Positions 14,167 to 27,972 of a DNA stretch of 64,000 bases are shown one piece after another (positions within the stretch are counted from its first letter, which is position 1; each line of letters starts with the position of its first letter). The DNA lies in assembly GCF_910591885.1 (NCBI RefSeq), contig NW_025963557.1:1736001-1800000 (forward strand). The letters run 5' to 3'. The notes under the pieces are model-generated. The model made no database searches and was not told the DNA's origin. It saw nothing but the letters and a program-made list of their open reading frames with translations. The stretch comes from Bombus terrestris. Lineage: Eukaryota; Arthropoda; Insecta; Hymenoptera; Apidae. The position numbers and the translations under genes were made by a program.

Positions 14167-15153
14167 TTAACGTATGAGGTCATGTGGTATTACGTTATTA
14201 CGAATATCGTAATATTGTGTTACTTTATGACGTATGACGTTATGTTGTATTACGTTATAACGTATGACGGTATGTAGTATTACTTTATTCCGTATAACGT
14301 CATATCGTGTTACGTTATAAAGTATGACGTCGTGTAGTATTACGTTATAACGTATGACGTTATGTATTATTACGATATAACGTATGACGTCATGTAGTAT
14401 TAAGTTATAACGTATGCCGTCATGTAGTATTACGTTATAACATATGGCGTCATGTAGTATTACGATATAACGTACAACGTTATATTGAATTACGATATAA
14501 CGCACAACGTTATGTCGTAATACGTTATAACGTATCATGTCATGTAGTATTACGTTATAAAGTATGACGTTATGGAGTATTACGTTATAAGGTATGAGGT
14601 CATGTGGTATTACGTTATTACGAATATCGTAATATTGTGTTACTTTATGACGTATGACGTCATGTAGTATTACTAAATGACGTATGACGTCATGTAGTAT
14701 TAGGTTACAACGTATGACTTTATGTATTATTACGATATAACGTATGACGTCATGTAGTATTATGTTATAACGTATGCCGTCATGTAGTATTACGTTATAA
14801 CATATGACGTTATGTATTATTACGATATAACGTATGACGTTATGTAGTATTACGATATAAGGTATGACGTCATGTGGTGTTACGTAGTTGCGAATAACGT
14901 TATATTGTGTTACTTTATGACGTATGACGTCATGTAGTATTACGTTATAGCGTATGACGGTATGTAGTATTACGTTATTCCGTATAATGTTATATAGTGT
15001 TACTTTATGAAGTATGACGTTATGTTGTATTACGTTATAGCGTATGACGCTATGGAGTATTACGTTATAACGTATGAGGTCATGTGGTATTACATTATTA
15101 CGAATATCGTAATATTGTGTTACTTTATGATGTACGACGTCATGTAGTATCAC
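14167..15153. repeat. alpha core, copy 3
   Basis: Full 987-bp alpha core with the same markers as the copy at 3329 and no length difference. The first acgttttaac marker lies at its low edge and the half-register junction at 15231 follows it. Confidence 0.85.
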
Positions 15154-16953
15154 TTTATGACGTATGACGTCATGTGGTATTACGTTATTACGAATAACGT
15201 TATATTGTGTTACTTTATGTAGTATGACTTATGTAGTATGACGTGATGTAGTATTACTTTATAATGTATGACGTTATGTAGCATTACGCTATTACGAATA
15301 ACGTTGTACTGTGTTACTTTATAACGTATGACGTTATGTAGTGTTACGTTATAACGTATGACGTCGTGTAATATTACGTTATAACGTATGACGTTATGTA
15401 TTATTACGATATAACGTAATACGTTGTGCAGAATTGGGTTATAACGTATGACGTCATGTAGTATTACGTTATAACATATGACGTCATGTAGTATTACGAT
15501 ATAACGTACAACGTTATATAGAATTACGATATAACGCACAACGTTATGTCGTATTACGTTATAACGTATAATGTCATGTAGTATTACGTTATATCGTATG
15601 ACGTTATGTAGTATTACGATATAACGTATGACGTCATGTGGTGTTACGAATTGCGAATAACGTTATATTGTGTTACTTTATGACGTATGACGTCATGTAG
15701 TATTACGTTATAACGTATGAGGTCATGTGGTATTACATTATTACGAATATCGTAATATTGTGTTACTTTATGACGTACGACGTCATGTAGTATTACTTTA
15801 TGACGTATGACGTCATGTGGTATTACGTTATTGCGAATAACGTTATATTATGTTGCTTTATGTAGTATGACTTATGTAGTATGGCGTGATGTAGTATTAC
15901 TTTATAATGTATGACGTTATGTAGCATTACCGTGTTACGAGTAACGTTGTATTGTGTTACTTTATGACGTATGACGTCTTGTAGTATTAGGTTACAACGT
16001 ATGACGTTATGTATTATTACGATATAACGTATGACGTTATGCAGTATTAGGTTATAACGTATGACGTCATGTAGTTTTGCGTTATAACGTATGACGTTAT
16101 GTAGTATTACGCTATATCGTATGACGTCATGTGGTATTACGTTATTGCGAATAACGTTATATTGTGTTACTTTATGACGTATGACGTCATGTAGTATTAC
16201 GTTATAACGTATGACGGTATGTAGTATAACGTTATAACGTATGACGTTATGCAGTATTACGTTATAACGTATGAGGTCATGTGGTATTATGTTATTACGA
16301 ATATCGTAATGTTGTGTTACGTTATGACGTATGACGTCATGTAGTATTACTTTATGACGTATGACGTCATGTAGTATTAGGTTACAACGTATGACGTTAT
16401 GTATTATTACGATATAACGTATGACGTTATGTAGTATTACGATGTAACGTATTTCGTCATGTGGTGTTACGTAATTGCGAATAACGTTATATTGTGTTAC
16501 TTTATGACGTATGACGTCATGTAGTATTACGTTATAACGTATGACGGTATGTAGTATTACGTTATTCCGTATAACGTTATGTATTATTACGTTATGACGT
16601 ATGACGTCATGTAGTATTACGATATAACGTACAACGTTATGTCGTATTACGTTATAACGTATCATGTCATGTAGTATAACGTTATAACGTATGACGTTAT
16701 GGAGTATTACGTTATAACGTATGATGTCATGTGGTATTACGTTATTACGAATATCGTAATATTGTTTTACTTTATGACGTATGACGTCATGTAGTATTAC
16801 TTTATGACGTATGACGTCATGTAGTATTAGGTTACAACGTATGACGTCATGTAGTATTACGATATAACGTACAACGTTATGTCGTATTACGTTATAACGT
16901 ATCATGTCATGTAGTATTACGTTATAACATATGACGTTATGGAGTATTACGTT

Positions 16954-17970
16954 TTAACGTATGAGGTCATGTGGTATTACGTTATTACGAATATCGTAAT
17001 ATTGTGTTACTTTATGACGTATGACGTTATGTTGTATTACGTTATAACGTATGACGGTATGTAGTATTACTTTATTCCGTATAACGTCATATCGTGTTAC
17101 GTTATAAAGTATGACGTCGTGTAGTATTACGTTATAACGTATGACGTTATCTATTATTACGATATAACGTATGACGTCATGTAGTATTAAGTTATAACGT
17201 ATGCCGTCATGTAGTATTACGTTATAACATATGGCGTCATGTAGTATTACGATATAACGTACAACGTTATATTGAATTACGATATAACGCACAACGTTAT
17301 GTCGTAATACGTTATAACGTATCATGTCATGTAGTATTACGTTATAAAGTATGACGTTATGGAGTATTACGTTATAAGGTATGAGGTCATGTGGTATTAC
17401 GTTATTACGAATATCGTAATATTGTGTTACTTTATGACGTATGACGTCATGTAGTATTACTAAATGACGTATGACGTCATGTAGTATTACTAAATGACGT
17501 ATGACGTCATGTAGTATTAGGTTACAACGTATGACTTTATGTATTATTACGATATAACGTATGACGTCATGTAGTATTATGTTATAACGTATGCCGTCAT
17601 GTAGTATTACGTTATAACATATGACGTTATGTATTATTACGATATAACGTATGACGTTATGTAGTATTACGATATAAGGTATGACGTCATGTGGTGTTAC
17701 GTAGTTGCGAATAACGTTATATTGTGTTACTTTATGACGTATGACGTCATGTAGTATTACGTTATAGCGTATGACGGTATGTAGTATTACGTTATTCCGT
17801 ATAATGTTATATAGTGTTACTTTATGAAGTATGACGTTATGTTGTATTACGTTATAGCGTATGACGCTATGGAGTATTACGTTATAACGTATGAGGTCAT
17901 GTGGTATTACATTATTACGAATATCGTAATATTGTGTTACTTTATGATGTACGACGTCATGTAGTATCAC
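16954..17970. repeat. alpha core, copy 4 (one monomer longer)
   Basis: Same core, 30 bp longer because the actaaatgac monomer is present twice in tandem, at 17449 and 17479. Confidence 0.85.
17449..17508. repeat. private tandem duplication of a single monomer
   Basis: Two adjacent copies of the rare monomer with middle block actaaatgac. All other alpha cores have only one. This is a recent single-monomer gain. Confidence 0.85.
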
Positions 17971-19050
17971 TTTATGACGTATGACGTCATGTGGTATTAC
18001 GTTATTACGAATAACGTTATATTGTGTTACTTTATGTAGTATGACTTATGTAGTATGACGTGATGTAGTATTACTTTATAATGTATGACGTTATGTAGCA
18101 TTACGCTATTACGAATAACGTTGTACTGTGTTACTTTATAACGTATGACGTTATGTAGTGTTACGTTATAACGTATGACGTCGTGTAGTATTACGTTATA
18201 ACGTATGACGTTATGTATTATTACGATATAACGTAATACGTTGTGCAGAATTGGGTTATAACGTATGACGTCATGTAGTATTACGTTATAACATATGACG
18301 TCATGTAGTATTACGATATAACGTACAACGTTATATAGAATTACGATATAACGCACAACGTTATGTCGTATTACGTTATAACGTATAATGTCATGTAGTA
18401 TTACGTTATATCGTATGACGTTATGTAGTATTACGATATAACGTATGACGTCATGTGGTGTTACGAATTGCGAATAACGTTATATTGTGTTACTTTATGA
18501 CGTATGACGTCATGTAGTATTACGTTATAACGTATGAGGTCATGTGGTATTACATTATTACGAATATCGTAATATTGTGTTACTTTATGACGTACGACGT
18601 CATGTAGTATTACTTTATGACGTATGACGTCATGTGGTATTACGTTATTGCGAATAACGTTATATTATGTTGCTTTATGTAGTATGACTTATGTAGTATG
18701 GCGTGATGTAGTATTACTTTATAATGTATGACGTTATGTAGCATTACCGTGTTACGAGTAACGTTGTATTGTGTTACTTTATGACGTATGACGTCTTGTA
18801 GTATTAGGTTACAACGTATGACGTTATGTATTATTACGATATAACGTATGACGTTATGCAGTATTAGGTTATAACGTATGACGTCATGTAGTTTTGCGTT
18901 ATAACGTATGACGTTATGTAGTATTACGCTATATCGTATGACGTCATGTGGTATTACGTTATTGCGAATAACGTTATATTGTGTTACTTTATGACGTATG
19001 ACGTCATGTAGTATTACGTTATAACGTATGACGGTATGTAGTATAACGTT

Positions 19051-19650
19051 ATAACGTATGACGTTATGCAGTATTACGTTATAACGTATGAGGTCATGTG
19101 GTATTATGTTATTACGAATATCGTAATGTTGTGTTACGTTATGACGTATGACGTCATGTAGTATTACTTTATGACGTATGACGTCATGTAGTATTAGGTT
19201 ACAACGTATGACGTTATGTATTATTACGATATAACGTATGACGTTATGTAGTATTACGATATAACGTATGTCGTCATGTGGTGTTACGTAATTGCGAATA
19301 ACGTTATATTGTGTTACTTTATGACGTATGACGTCATGTAGTATTACGTTATAACGTATGACGTTATGCAGTATTACGTTATAACGTATGAGGTCATGTG
19401 GTATTATGTTATTACGAATATCGTAATGTTGTGTTACGTTATGACGTATGACGTCATGTAGTATTACTTTATGACGTATGACGTCATGTAGTATTAGGTT
19501 ACAACGTATGACGTTATGTATTATTACGATATAACGTATGACGTTATGTAGTATTACGATATAACGTATGTCGTCATGTGGTGTTACGTAATTGCGAATA
19601 ACGTTATATTGTGTTACTTTATGACGTATGACGTCATGTAGTATTACGTT
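19051..19650. repeat. private 300-bp tandem duplication (2 x 10 monomers)
   Basis: The ten-monomer stretch that includes the rare block attatgttattacgaat, near 19100, is repeated exactly 300 bp later near 19400. Sister alpha units at 5120-6067 and 15960-16905 contain it once. Confidence 0.85.
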
Positions 19651-20070
19651 ATAACGTATGACGGTATGTAGTATTACGTTATTCCGTATAACGTTATGTA
19701 TTATTACGTTATGACGTATGACGTCATGTAGTATTACGATATAACGTACAACGTTATGTCGTATTACGTTATAACGTATCATGTCATGTAGTATAACGTT
19801 ATAACGTATGACGTTATGGAGTATTACGTTATAACGTATGATGTCATGTGGTATTACGTTATTACGAATATCGTAATATTGTTTTACTTTATGACGTATG
19901 ACGTCATGTAGTATTACTTTATGACGTATGACGTCATGTAGTATTAGGTTACAACGTATGACGTCATGTAGTATTACGATATAACGTACAACGTTATGTC
20001 GTATTACGTTATAACGTATCATGTCATGTAGTATTACGTTATAACATATGACGTTATGGAGTATTACGTT

Positions 20071-21057
20071 TTAACGTATGAGGTCATGTGGTATTACGTT
20101 ATTACGAATATCGTAATATTGTGTTACTTTATGACGTATGACGTTATGTTGTATTACGTTATAACGTATGACGGTATGTAGTATTACTTTATTCCGTATA
20201 ACGTCATATCGTGTTACGTTATAAAGTATGACGTCGTGTAGTATTACGTTATAACGTATGACGTTATGTATTATTACGATATAACGTATGACGTCATGTA
20301 GTATTAAGTTATAACGTATGCCGTCATGTAGTATTACGTTATAACATATGGCGTCATGTAGTATTACGATATAACGTACAACGTTATATTGAATTACGAT
20401 ATAACGCACAACGTTATGTCGTAATACGTTATAACGTATCATGTCATGTAGTATTACGTTATAAAGTATGACGTTATGGAGTATTACGTTATAAGGTATG
20501 AGGTCATGTGGTATTACGTTATTACGAATATCGTAATATTGTGTTACTTTATGACGTATGACGTCATGTAGTATTACTAAATGACGTATGACGTCATGTA
20601 GTATTAGGTTACAACGTATGACTTTATGTATTATTACGATATAACGTATGACGTCATGTAGTATTATGTTATAACGTATGCCGTCATGTAGTATTACGTT
20701 ATAACATATGACGTTATGTATTATTACGATATAACGTATGACGTTATGTAGTATTACGATATAAGGTATGACGTCATGTGGTGTTACGTAGTTGCGAATA
20801 ACGTTATATTGTGTTACTTTATGACGTATGACGTCATGTAGTATTACGTTATAGCGTATGACGGTATGTAGTATTACGTTATTCCGTATAATGTTATATA
20901 GTGTTACTTTATGAAGTATGACGTTATGTTGTATTACGTTATAGCGTATGACGCTATGGAGTATTACGTTATAACGTATGAGGTCATGTGGTATTACATT
21001 ATTACGAATATCGTAATATTGTGTTACTTTATGATGTACGACGTCATGTAGTATCAC
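20071..21057. repeat. alpha core, copy 5
   Basis: Full 987-bp alpha core with the standard marker order, directly upstream of the junction at 21135 that opens beta2. Confidence 0.85.
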
Positions 21058-22019
21058 TTTATGACGTATGACGTCATGTGGTATTACGTTATTACGAATA
21101 ACGTTATATTGTGTTACTTTATGTAGTATGACTTATGTAGTATGACGTGATGTAGTATTACTTTATAATGTATGACGTTATGTAGCATTACGCTATTACG
21201 AATAACGTTGTACTGTGTTACTTTATAACGTATGACGTTATGTAGTGTTACGTTATAACGTATGACGTCGTGTAGTATTACGTTATAACGTATGACGTTA
21301 TGTATTATTACGATATAACGTAATACGTTGTGCAGAATTGGGTTATAACGTATGACGTCATGTAGTATTACGTTATAACATATGACGTCATGTAGTATTA
21401 CGATATAACGTACAACGATATATAGAATTACGATATAACGCACAACGTTATGTCGTATTACGTTATAACGTATAATGTCATGTAGTATTACGTTATATCG
21501 TATGACGTTATGGAGTATTACGTTATAACGTATGAGGTCATGTGGTATTACATTATTACGAATATCGTAATATTGTGTTACTTTATGACGTACGACGTCA
21601 TGTAGTATTACTTTATTACGTATGACGTCATGTAGTATTACTTTATTACGTATGACGTCATGTAGTATTAGGTTACAACGTATGACGTTATGTATTATTA
21701 CGATATAACGTATGACGTTATGCAGTATTATGTTATAACGTATGATGTCATGTAGTTTTGCGTTATAACGTATGACGTTATGTAGTATTACGATATAACG
21801 TATGACGTCATGTGGTATTACGTTATTGCGAATAACGTTATATTGTGTTACTTTATGACGTATGACGTCATGTAGTGTTACGTTATAACGTATGACGGTA
21901 TGTAGTATTACGTTATAACGTACGACGTTATGGAGTATTACGTTATAACGTATGAGGTCATGTGGTATTACGTTATTACGAATATCGTAATATTGTGTTA
22001 CTTTATGACGTATGACGTA

Positions 22020-22229
22020 ATGTAGTATTACTTTATGACGTATGACGTCATGTAGTATTACTTTATGACGTATGACGTCATGTAGTATTACTTTATGACG
22101 TATGACGTCATGTAGTATTACTTTATGACGTATGACGTCATGTAGTATTACTTTATGACGTATGACGTCATGTAGTATTACTTTATGACGTATGACGTCA
22201 TGTAGTATTACTTTATGACGTATGACGTC
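22020..22229. repeat. run of seven identical monomers (beta2)
   Basis: Seven identical 30-mers with actttatgac, bounded below by a monomer ending gtatgacgta and above by the aagtag flank. One copy more than beta0 and beta1. Confidence 0.9.
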
Positions 22230-24179
22230 AAGTAGTATTAGGTTACAACTTATGACGTTATGTATTATTACGATATAACGTATGACGTTATGTAGTATTA
22301 CGATATAACGTATGACGTCATGTGGTGTTACGTAATTGCGAATAACGTTATATTGTGTTACTGTATGACGTATGACGTCATGTAGTATTAGGTTACAACG
22401 TATGACGTTATGTATTATTATGTTATAACGTAGGACGTTATGTATTATTACGATATAACGTATGACGTCATGTAGTATTACGTTATAACGTATGACGTCA
22501 TGTAGTATTACGTTATTGCGAATATCGTAATATTGTGTTACTTTATAACGTATGATGTCATGTAGTATTACTTTATGACGTATGACGTCATGTAGTATTA
22601 CTTTATGACGTATGACGTCATGTAGTATTAGGTTACAACGTATGACGTCATGTAGTATTAGGTTACAACGTATGACGTTATGTATTATTACGATATAACG
22701 TATGACGTTATGCAGTATTAGGTTATAACGTATGACGTCATGTAGTTTTGCGTTATAACGTATGACGTTATGTAGTATTACGATATAACGTATGACGTCA
22801 TGTAGTTTTGCATTATAACGTATGACGTTATGTAGTATTACGATATAACGTATGACGTCATGTGGTGGTACGTTATTGCGAATAACGTTATATTGTGCTA
22901 CTTTATGACGTATGACGTCATGTAGTATTACGTTATAACATATGACGGTATGTAGTATTACGTTATTCCGTATAACGTGATATAGTGTTACTTTATGACG
23001 TATGACGTCATGTAGTATTACTTTATGACGTATGACGTCATGTAGTATTAGGTTACAACGTATGACGTCATGTAGTATTACGATATAACGTATGACGTTA
23101 TGCAGTATTAGGTTATAACGTATGACGTCATGTAGTTTTGCGTTATAACGTATGACGTTATGTAGTATTACGATATAACGTATGACGTCATGTGGTGTTA
23201 CGTTATTGCGAATAACGTTATATTGTGCTACTTTGTGACGTATGATGTAATGTAGTATTACGTTATAACATATGACGGTATGTAGTATTACGTTATTCGG
23301 TATAACGTTATATAGTGTTACTTTATGAAGTATGACGTTATGTTGTATTACGTTATAGCGTATGACGTTATGGAGCATTACGTTATAACGTATGAGGTCA
23401 TGTGGTATTACATTAGTACGAATATCGTAATATTGTGTTACTTTATGACGTACGACGTCATGTATTATTACTTTATGACGTATGACGTCGTGTAGTATTA
23501 CGTTATAACGTATGACGATATGTATTATTACGATATAACGTAATACGTTATGCAGTATTGGGTTATAACGTATGACGTCATGTAGTATTACGTTATAACG
23601 TATGACGTCATGTAGTATTACGATATAACGTACAACGTTATGTCGTATTACGTCATAACGTATCATGTCATGTAGTATAACGTTATAACGTATGACGTTA
23701 TGGAGTATTACGTTATAACGTATGATGTCATGTGGTATTACGTTATTACGAATATCGTAATATTGTTTTACTTTATGACGTATGACGTCATGTAGTATTA
23801 CTTTATGACGTATGACGTCATGTAGTATTAGGTTACAACGTATGACGTCATGTAGTATTACGATATAACGTATGACGTTATGTAGTATTACGATATAACG
23901 TATGACGTCATGTGGTGTTACGTAATTGCGAATAACGTTATATTGTGTTACTTTATGACCTATGACGTCATGTAGTATTAGGTTAAAACGTATGACGTTA
24001 TGTATTATTACGTTATAACGTAGGACGTTATGTATTATTACGATATAACGTATGACGTCATGTAGTATTACGTTATAACGTATGACGTCATGTAGTATTA
24101 CGTTATTACGAATATCGTAATATTGTGTTACTTTATGACGTACGACGTCATGTAGTATTACTTTATGACGTATGACGTC

Positions 24180-24659
24180 ATGTAGTATTAGGTTACAACG
24201 TATGACGTCATGTAGTATTAGGTTACAACGTATGACGTTATGTATTATTACGATATAACGTATGACGTTATGCAGTATTAGGCTATAACGTATGACGTCA
24301 TGTAGTTTTGCGTTATAACGTATGACGTTATGTAGTATTACGATATAACGTATGACGTCATGTGGTGTTACGTTATTGCGAATAACGTTATATTGTGTTA
24401 CTTTATGACGTATGACGTCATGCAGTATTAGGTTACAACGTATGACGTCATGTAGTATTAGGTTACAACGTATGACGTTATGTATTATTACGATATAACG
24501 TATGACGTTATGCAGTATTAGGCTATAACGTATGACGTCATGTAGTTTTGCGTTATAACGTATGACGTTATGTAGTATTACGATATAACGTATGAGGTCA
24601 TGTGGTATTACATTAGTACGAATATCGTAATATTGTGTTACTTTATGACGTACGACGTC
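24180..24659. repeat. 240-bp higher-order repeat pair in beta2
   Basis: Counterpart of 10165-10644: the same eight-monomer order, with the second unit starting with the atgcagtattaggtt monomer at 24420. Confidence 0.78.
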
Positions 24660-26213
24660 ATGTAGTATTACTTTATGACGTATGACGTCATGTAGTATTA
24701 CTTTATGACGTATGACGTCATGTAGTATTAGGTTACAACGTATGACGTCATGTAGTATTAGGTTACAACGTATGACGTTATGTATTATTACGATATACCG
24801 TATGACGTTATGCAGTATTAGGCTATAACGTATGACGTCATGTAGTTTTGCGTTATAACGTATGACGTTATGTAGTATTACGATATAACGTATGACGTCA
24901 TGTGGTGTTACGTTATAACATATGACGTCATGTAGTGTTACGATATAACGTACAACGTTATATAGAATTTCGATATAACGCACAACGTTATGTCGTATTA
25001 CGTTATAACGTATCATGTCATGTAGCATTACGTTATAACGTATGACGGTATGTAGTATTGCGTTATTCCGTATAACGTTATATAGTGTTACGTTATAAAG
25101 TATGACGTCATGTAGTATTACGTTATAACGTATGACGTCATGTAGTATTACTTTATGACGTATGACGTCATGTAGTATTAGGATACAACGTATGACGTCA
25201 TGTAGTATTAGGTTACAACGTATGACGTTATGTATTATTACGATATAACGTATGACGTTATGCAGTATTAGGCTATAACGTATGACGTCATGTAGTTTTA
25301 CGTTATAACGTATGACGTTATGTAGTATTACGATATAACGTATGACGTCATGTGGTGTTACGTTATTGTGAATAACGTTATATTGTGTTACTTTATGACG
25401 TATGACGTCATGTAGTATTAGGTTACAACGTATGACGTCATGTAGTATTAGGTTACAACGTATGACGTTATGTATTATTACGATATAACGTATGACGTTA
25501 TGCAGTATTAGGCTATAACGTATGACGTCATGTAGTTTTGCGTTATAACGTATGACGTTATGTAGTATTACGATATAACGTATGAGGTCATGTGGTATTA
25601 CATTAGTACGAATATCGTAATATTGTGTTACTTTATGACGTACGACGTCATGTAGTATTACGTTATAACGTATGACGGTATGTAGTATTATATTATTCCG
25701 TATAACGTTATGTATTATTACGATATAACGAACAACGTCATATAGAATTACGATATAACGCACAACGTTATGTCGTATTACGTTATAACGTATCATGTCA
25801 TGTAGTATTACATTATAACATATGACGTCATGTAGTGTTACGATATAACGTACAACGTTATATAGAATTTCGATATAACGCACAACGTTATGTCGTATTA
25901 CGTTATAACGTATCATGTCATGTAGCATTACGTTATAACGTATGACGGTATATAGTATTGCGTTATTCCGTATAACGTTATATAGTGTTACGTTATAAAG
26001 TATGACGTCATGTAGTATTACGTTATAACGTATGACGTCATGTAGTATTACGATATAACGTACAACGTTATGTCGTATTACGTTATAACGTATCATGTCA
26101 TGTAGTATTACGTTATAACGTATGCCGTCATGTAGTATTACGTTATAACATATGACGTCATGTAGTATTACGATATAACGTACAACGTTATATAGAATTA
26201 CGATATAACGCAC

Positions 26214-27951
26214 AACGTTATGTCCTATTACGTTATAACGTATGACGTCATGTAGTATTACGTTATAACGTATGACGTTATGGGGTATTACGTTATAACG
26301 TATGAGGTCATGTGGTATTACGTTATTACGAATATCGTAATATTGTGTTACTTTATGACGTACGACGTCATGTAGTATTACGTTATAACGTATGGCGTTA
26401 TGTAGTATTACGATTTAACGTATGACGTCATGTGGTATTACGTTATTGCGAATAACGTTATATTGTGTTACTTTATTATGTATGACGTCATGTAGTATTA
26501 CGTTATAACGTATGACGGTATGTAGTATTACGTTATTCCGTATAACGTTATATAGTGTTACTTTTTGAAGTATGACGTTATGTTGTATTACGTTATAACG
26601 TATGACGTTATGGAGTATTACGTTATAACGTATGAGGTCATGTGGTATTACATTATTACGAATATCGTAATATTGTGTTACTTTATGACGTACGACGTCA
26701 TGTAGTATTACTTTATGACGTATGACGTCATGTGGTATTACGTTATTGCGAATAACGTTATATTGTGTTACTTTAAGAAGTATGACGTTATGTTGTATTA
26801 CGTTATAGCGTATGACTTCATGTGGTATTACGTTATTACGAATAACGTTATATTGTGTTACTTTATGTAGTATGACTTATGTAGTATGACGTGATGTAAC
26901 ATTTCTTTATAATGTACGACGTTATGTAGCATTACGGTATTACGAATAACGTTGTACTGTGTTACTTTATAACGTATGACGTTATGTAGTGTTACGTTAT
27001 AACGTATGACGTCGTGTAGTATTACGTTATAACGTATGACGTTATGTATTATTACGATATAACGTAATACGTTATGCAGAATTGGGTTATAACGTATGAC
27101 GTCATGTAGTTTTGCGTTATAACGTATGACTTTACGTAGTATTACGTTATAACGTATGATGTTATGGAGTATTACGTTATAACGTATGACGTCATGTGGT
27201 AATATTTTATTACGAATAACGTTATATTGTGTTACTTTATGACGTATGACGTCATGTAGTATTAGGTTACAACGTATGACGTTATGTATTATTACGATAT
27301 AACGTATGACGTTATGCAGTATTAGGTTATAACGTATGACGTCATGTAGTTTTGCGTTATAACGTATGACGTTATGTAGTATTACGATATAACGTATGAC
27401 GTCATGTGGTATTACGTTATTGCGAATAACGTTATATTGTGTCACTTTATGACGTATGACGTCATGTAGTATTACGTTTTAACGTATGACGGTATGTCGT
27501 ATTGCGTTATTCCGTACAACGTTATATAGTGTTACATTATAAAGTATGACGTCGTGTAGTATTACGTTATAACGTATGACGTTATGTATTATTACGATAT
27601 AACGTATGACGTCATGTAGTTTTGCGTTATAACGTATGACGTTACGTAGTATTACGTTATAACGTATGATGTTATGGAGTATTACGTTATAACGTATGAC
27701 GTTATGGAGTATTACGTTATAACGTATGAGGTCATGTGGTATTACGTTATTACGAATATCGTAATATTGTGTTACTTTATGACGTATGACGTAATGTAGT
27801 ATTACTTTATGACGTATGACGTCATGTAGAATTAGGTTACAACGTATGACGTTATGTATTATTACGATATAACGTATGACGTTATGTAGTATTACGATAT
27901 AACGTATGACGTTATGTAGTATTACGATATAACGTATGACGTCATGTGGTG
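26214..27951. repeat. gamma2 block
   Basis: Follows beta2, contains the half-register junction at 26879 with the atgtaacatt monomer after it, and is 540 bp longer than gamma1. It is collinear with gamma4 at a constant offset of 17299 over its entire length, continuing into the next alpha array. Confidence 0.8.
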
Positions 27952-27972
27952 TTACGAATTGCGAATAACGTT

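Larger units (their letters stand above)
13129..21119. repeat. alpha array 2: partial unit plus three alpha units
   Basis: Starts at a 1-bp deletion monomer (acgaattgcg for acgtaattgcg). Alpha cores begin at 14167, 16954 and 20071. The first spacing is 2787, identical to alpha array 1. The second is 3117, which is 2787 plus a duplicated monomer (17449-17508) and a duplicated 300-bp segment (19051-19650). The proximal part, 13487-14160, is a shortened unit in which the acgttttaac marker occurs twice, near 13895 and 14165. Confidence 0.85.
21120..26213. repeat. beta2 block (longest)
   Basis: About 5.1 kb in constant register. It matches beta1 with 10 extra monomers in total, one of them in the identical-monomer run. 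A segment near 24780-25080, absent from beta1 at that place, shares rare monomers (atgtagcatt, gcgttattcc, aaagtatgac) with the block's own distal end, which suggests an internal copy. The uninterrupted register produces a minus-strand open frame of 1,699 codons, judged non-coding. Confidence 0.85.
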
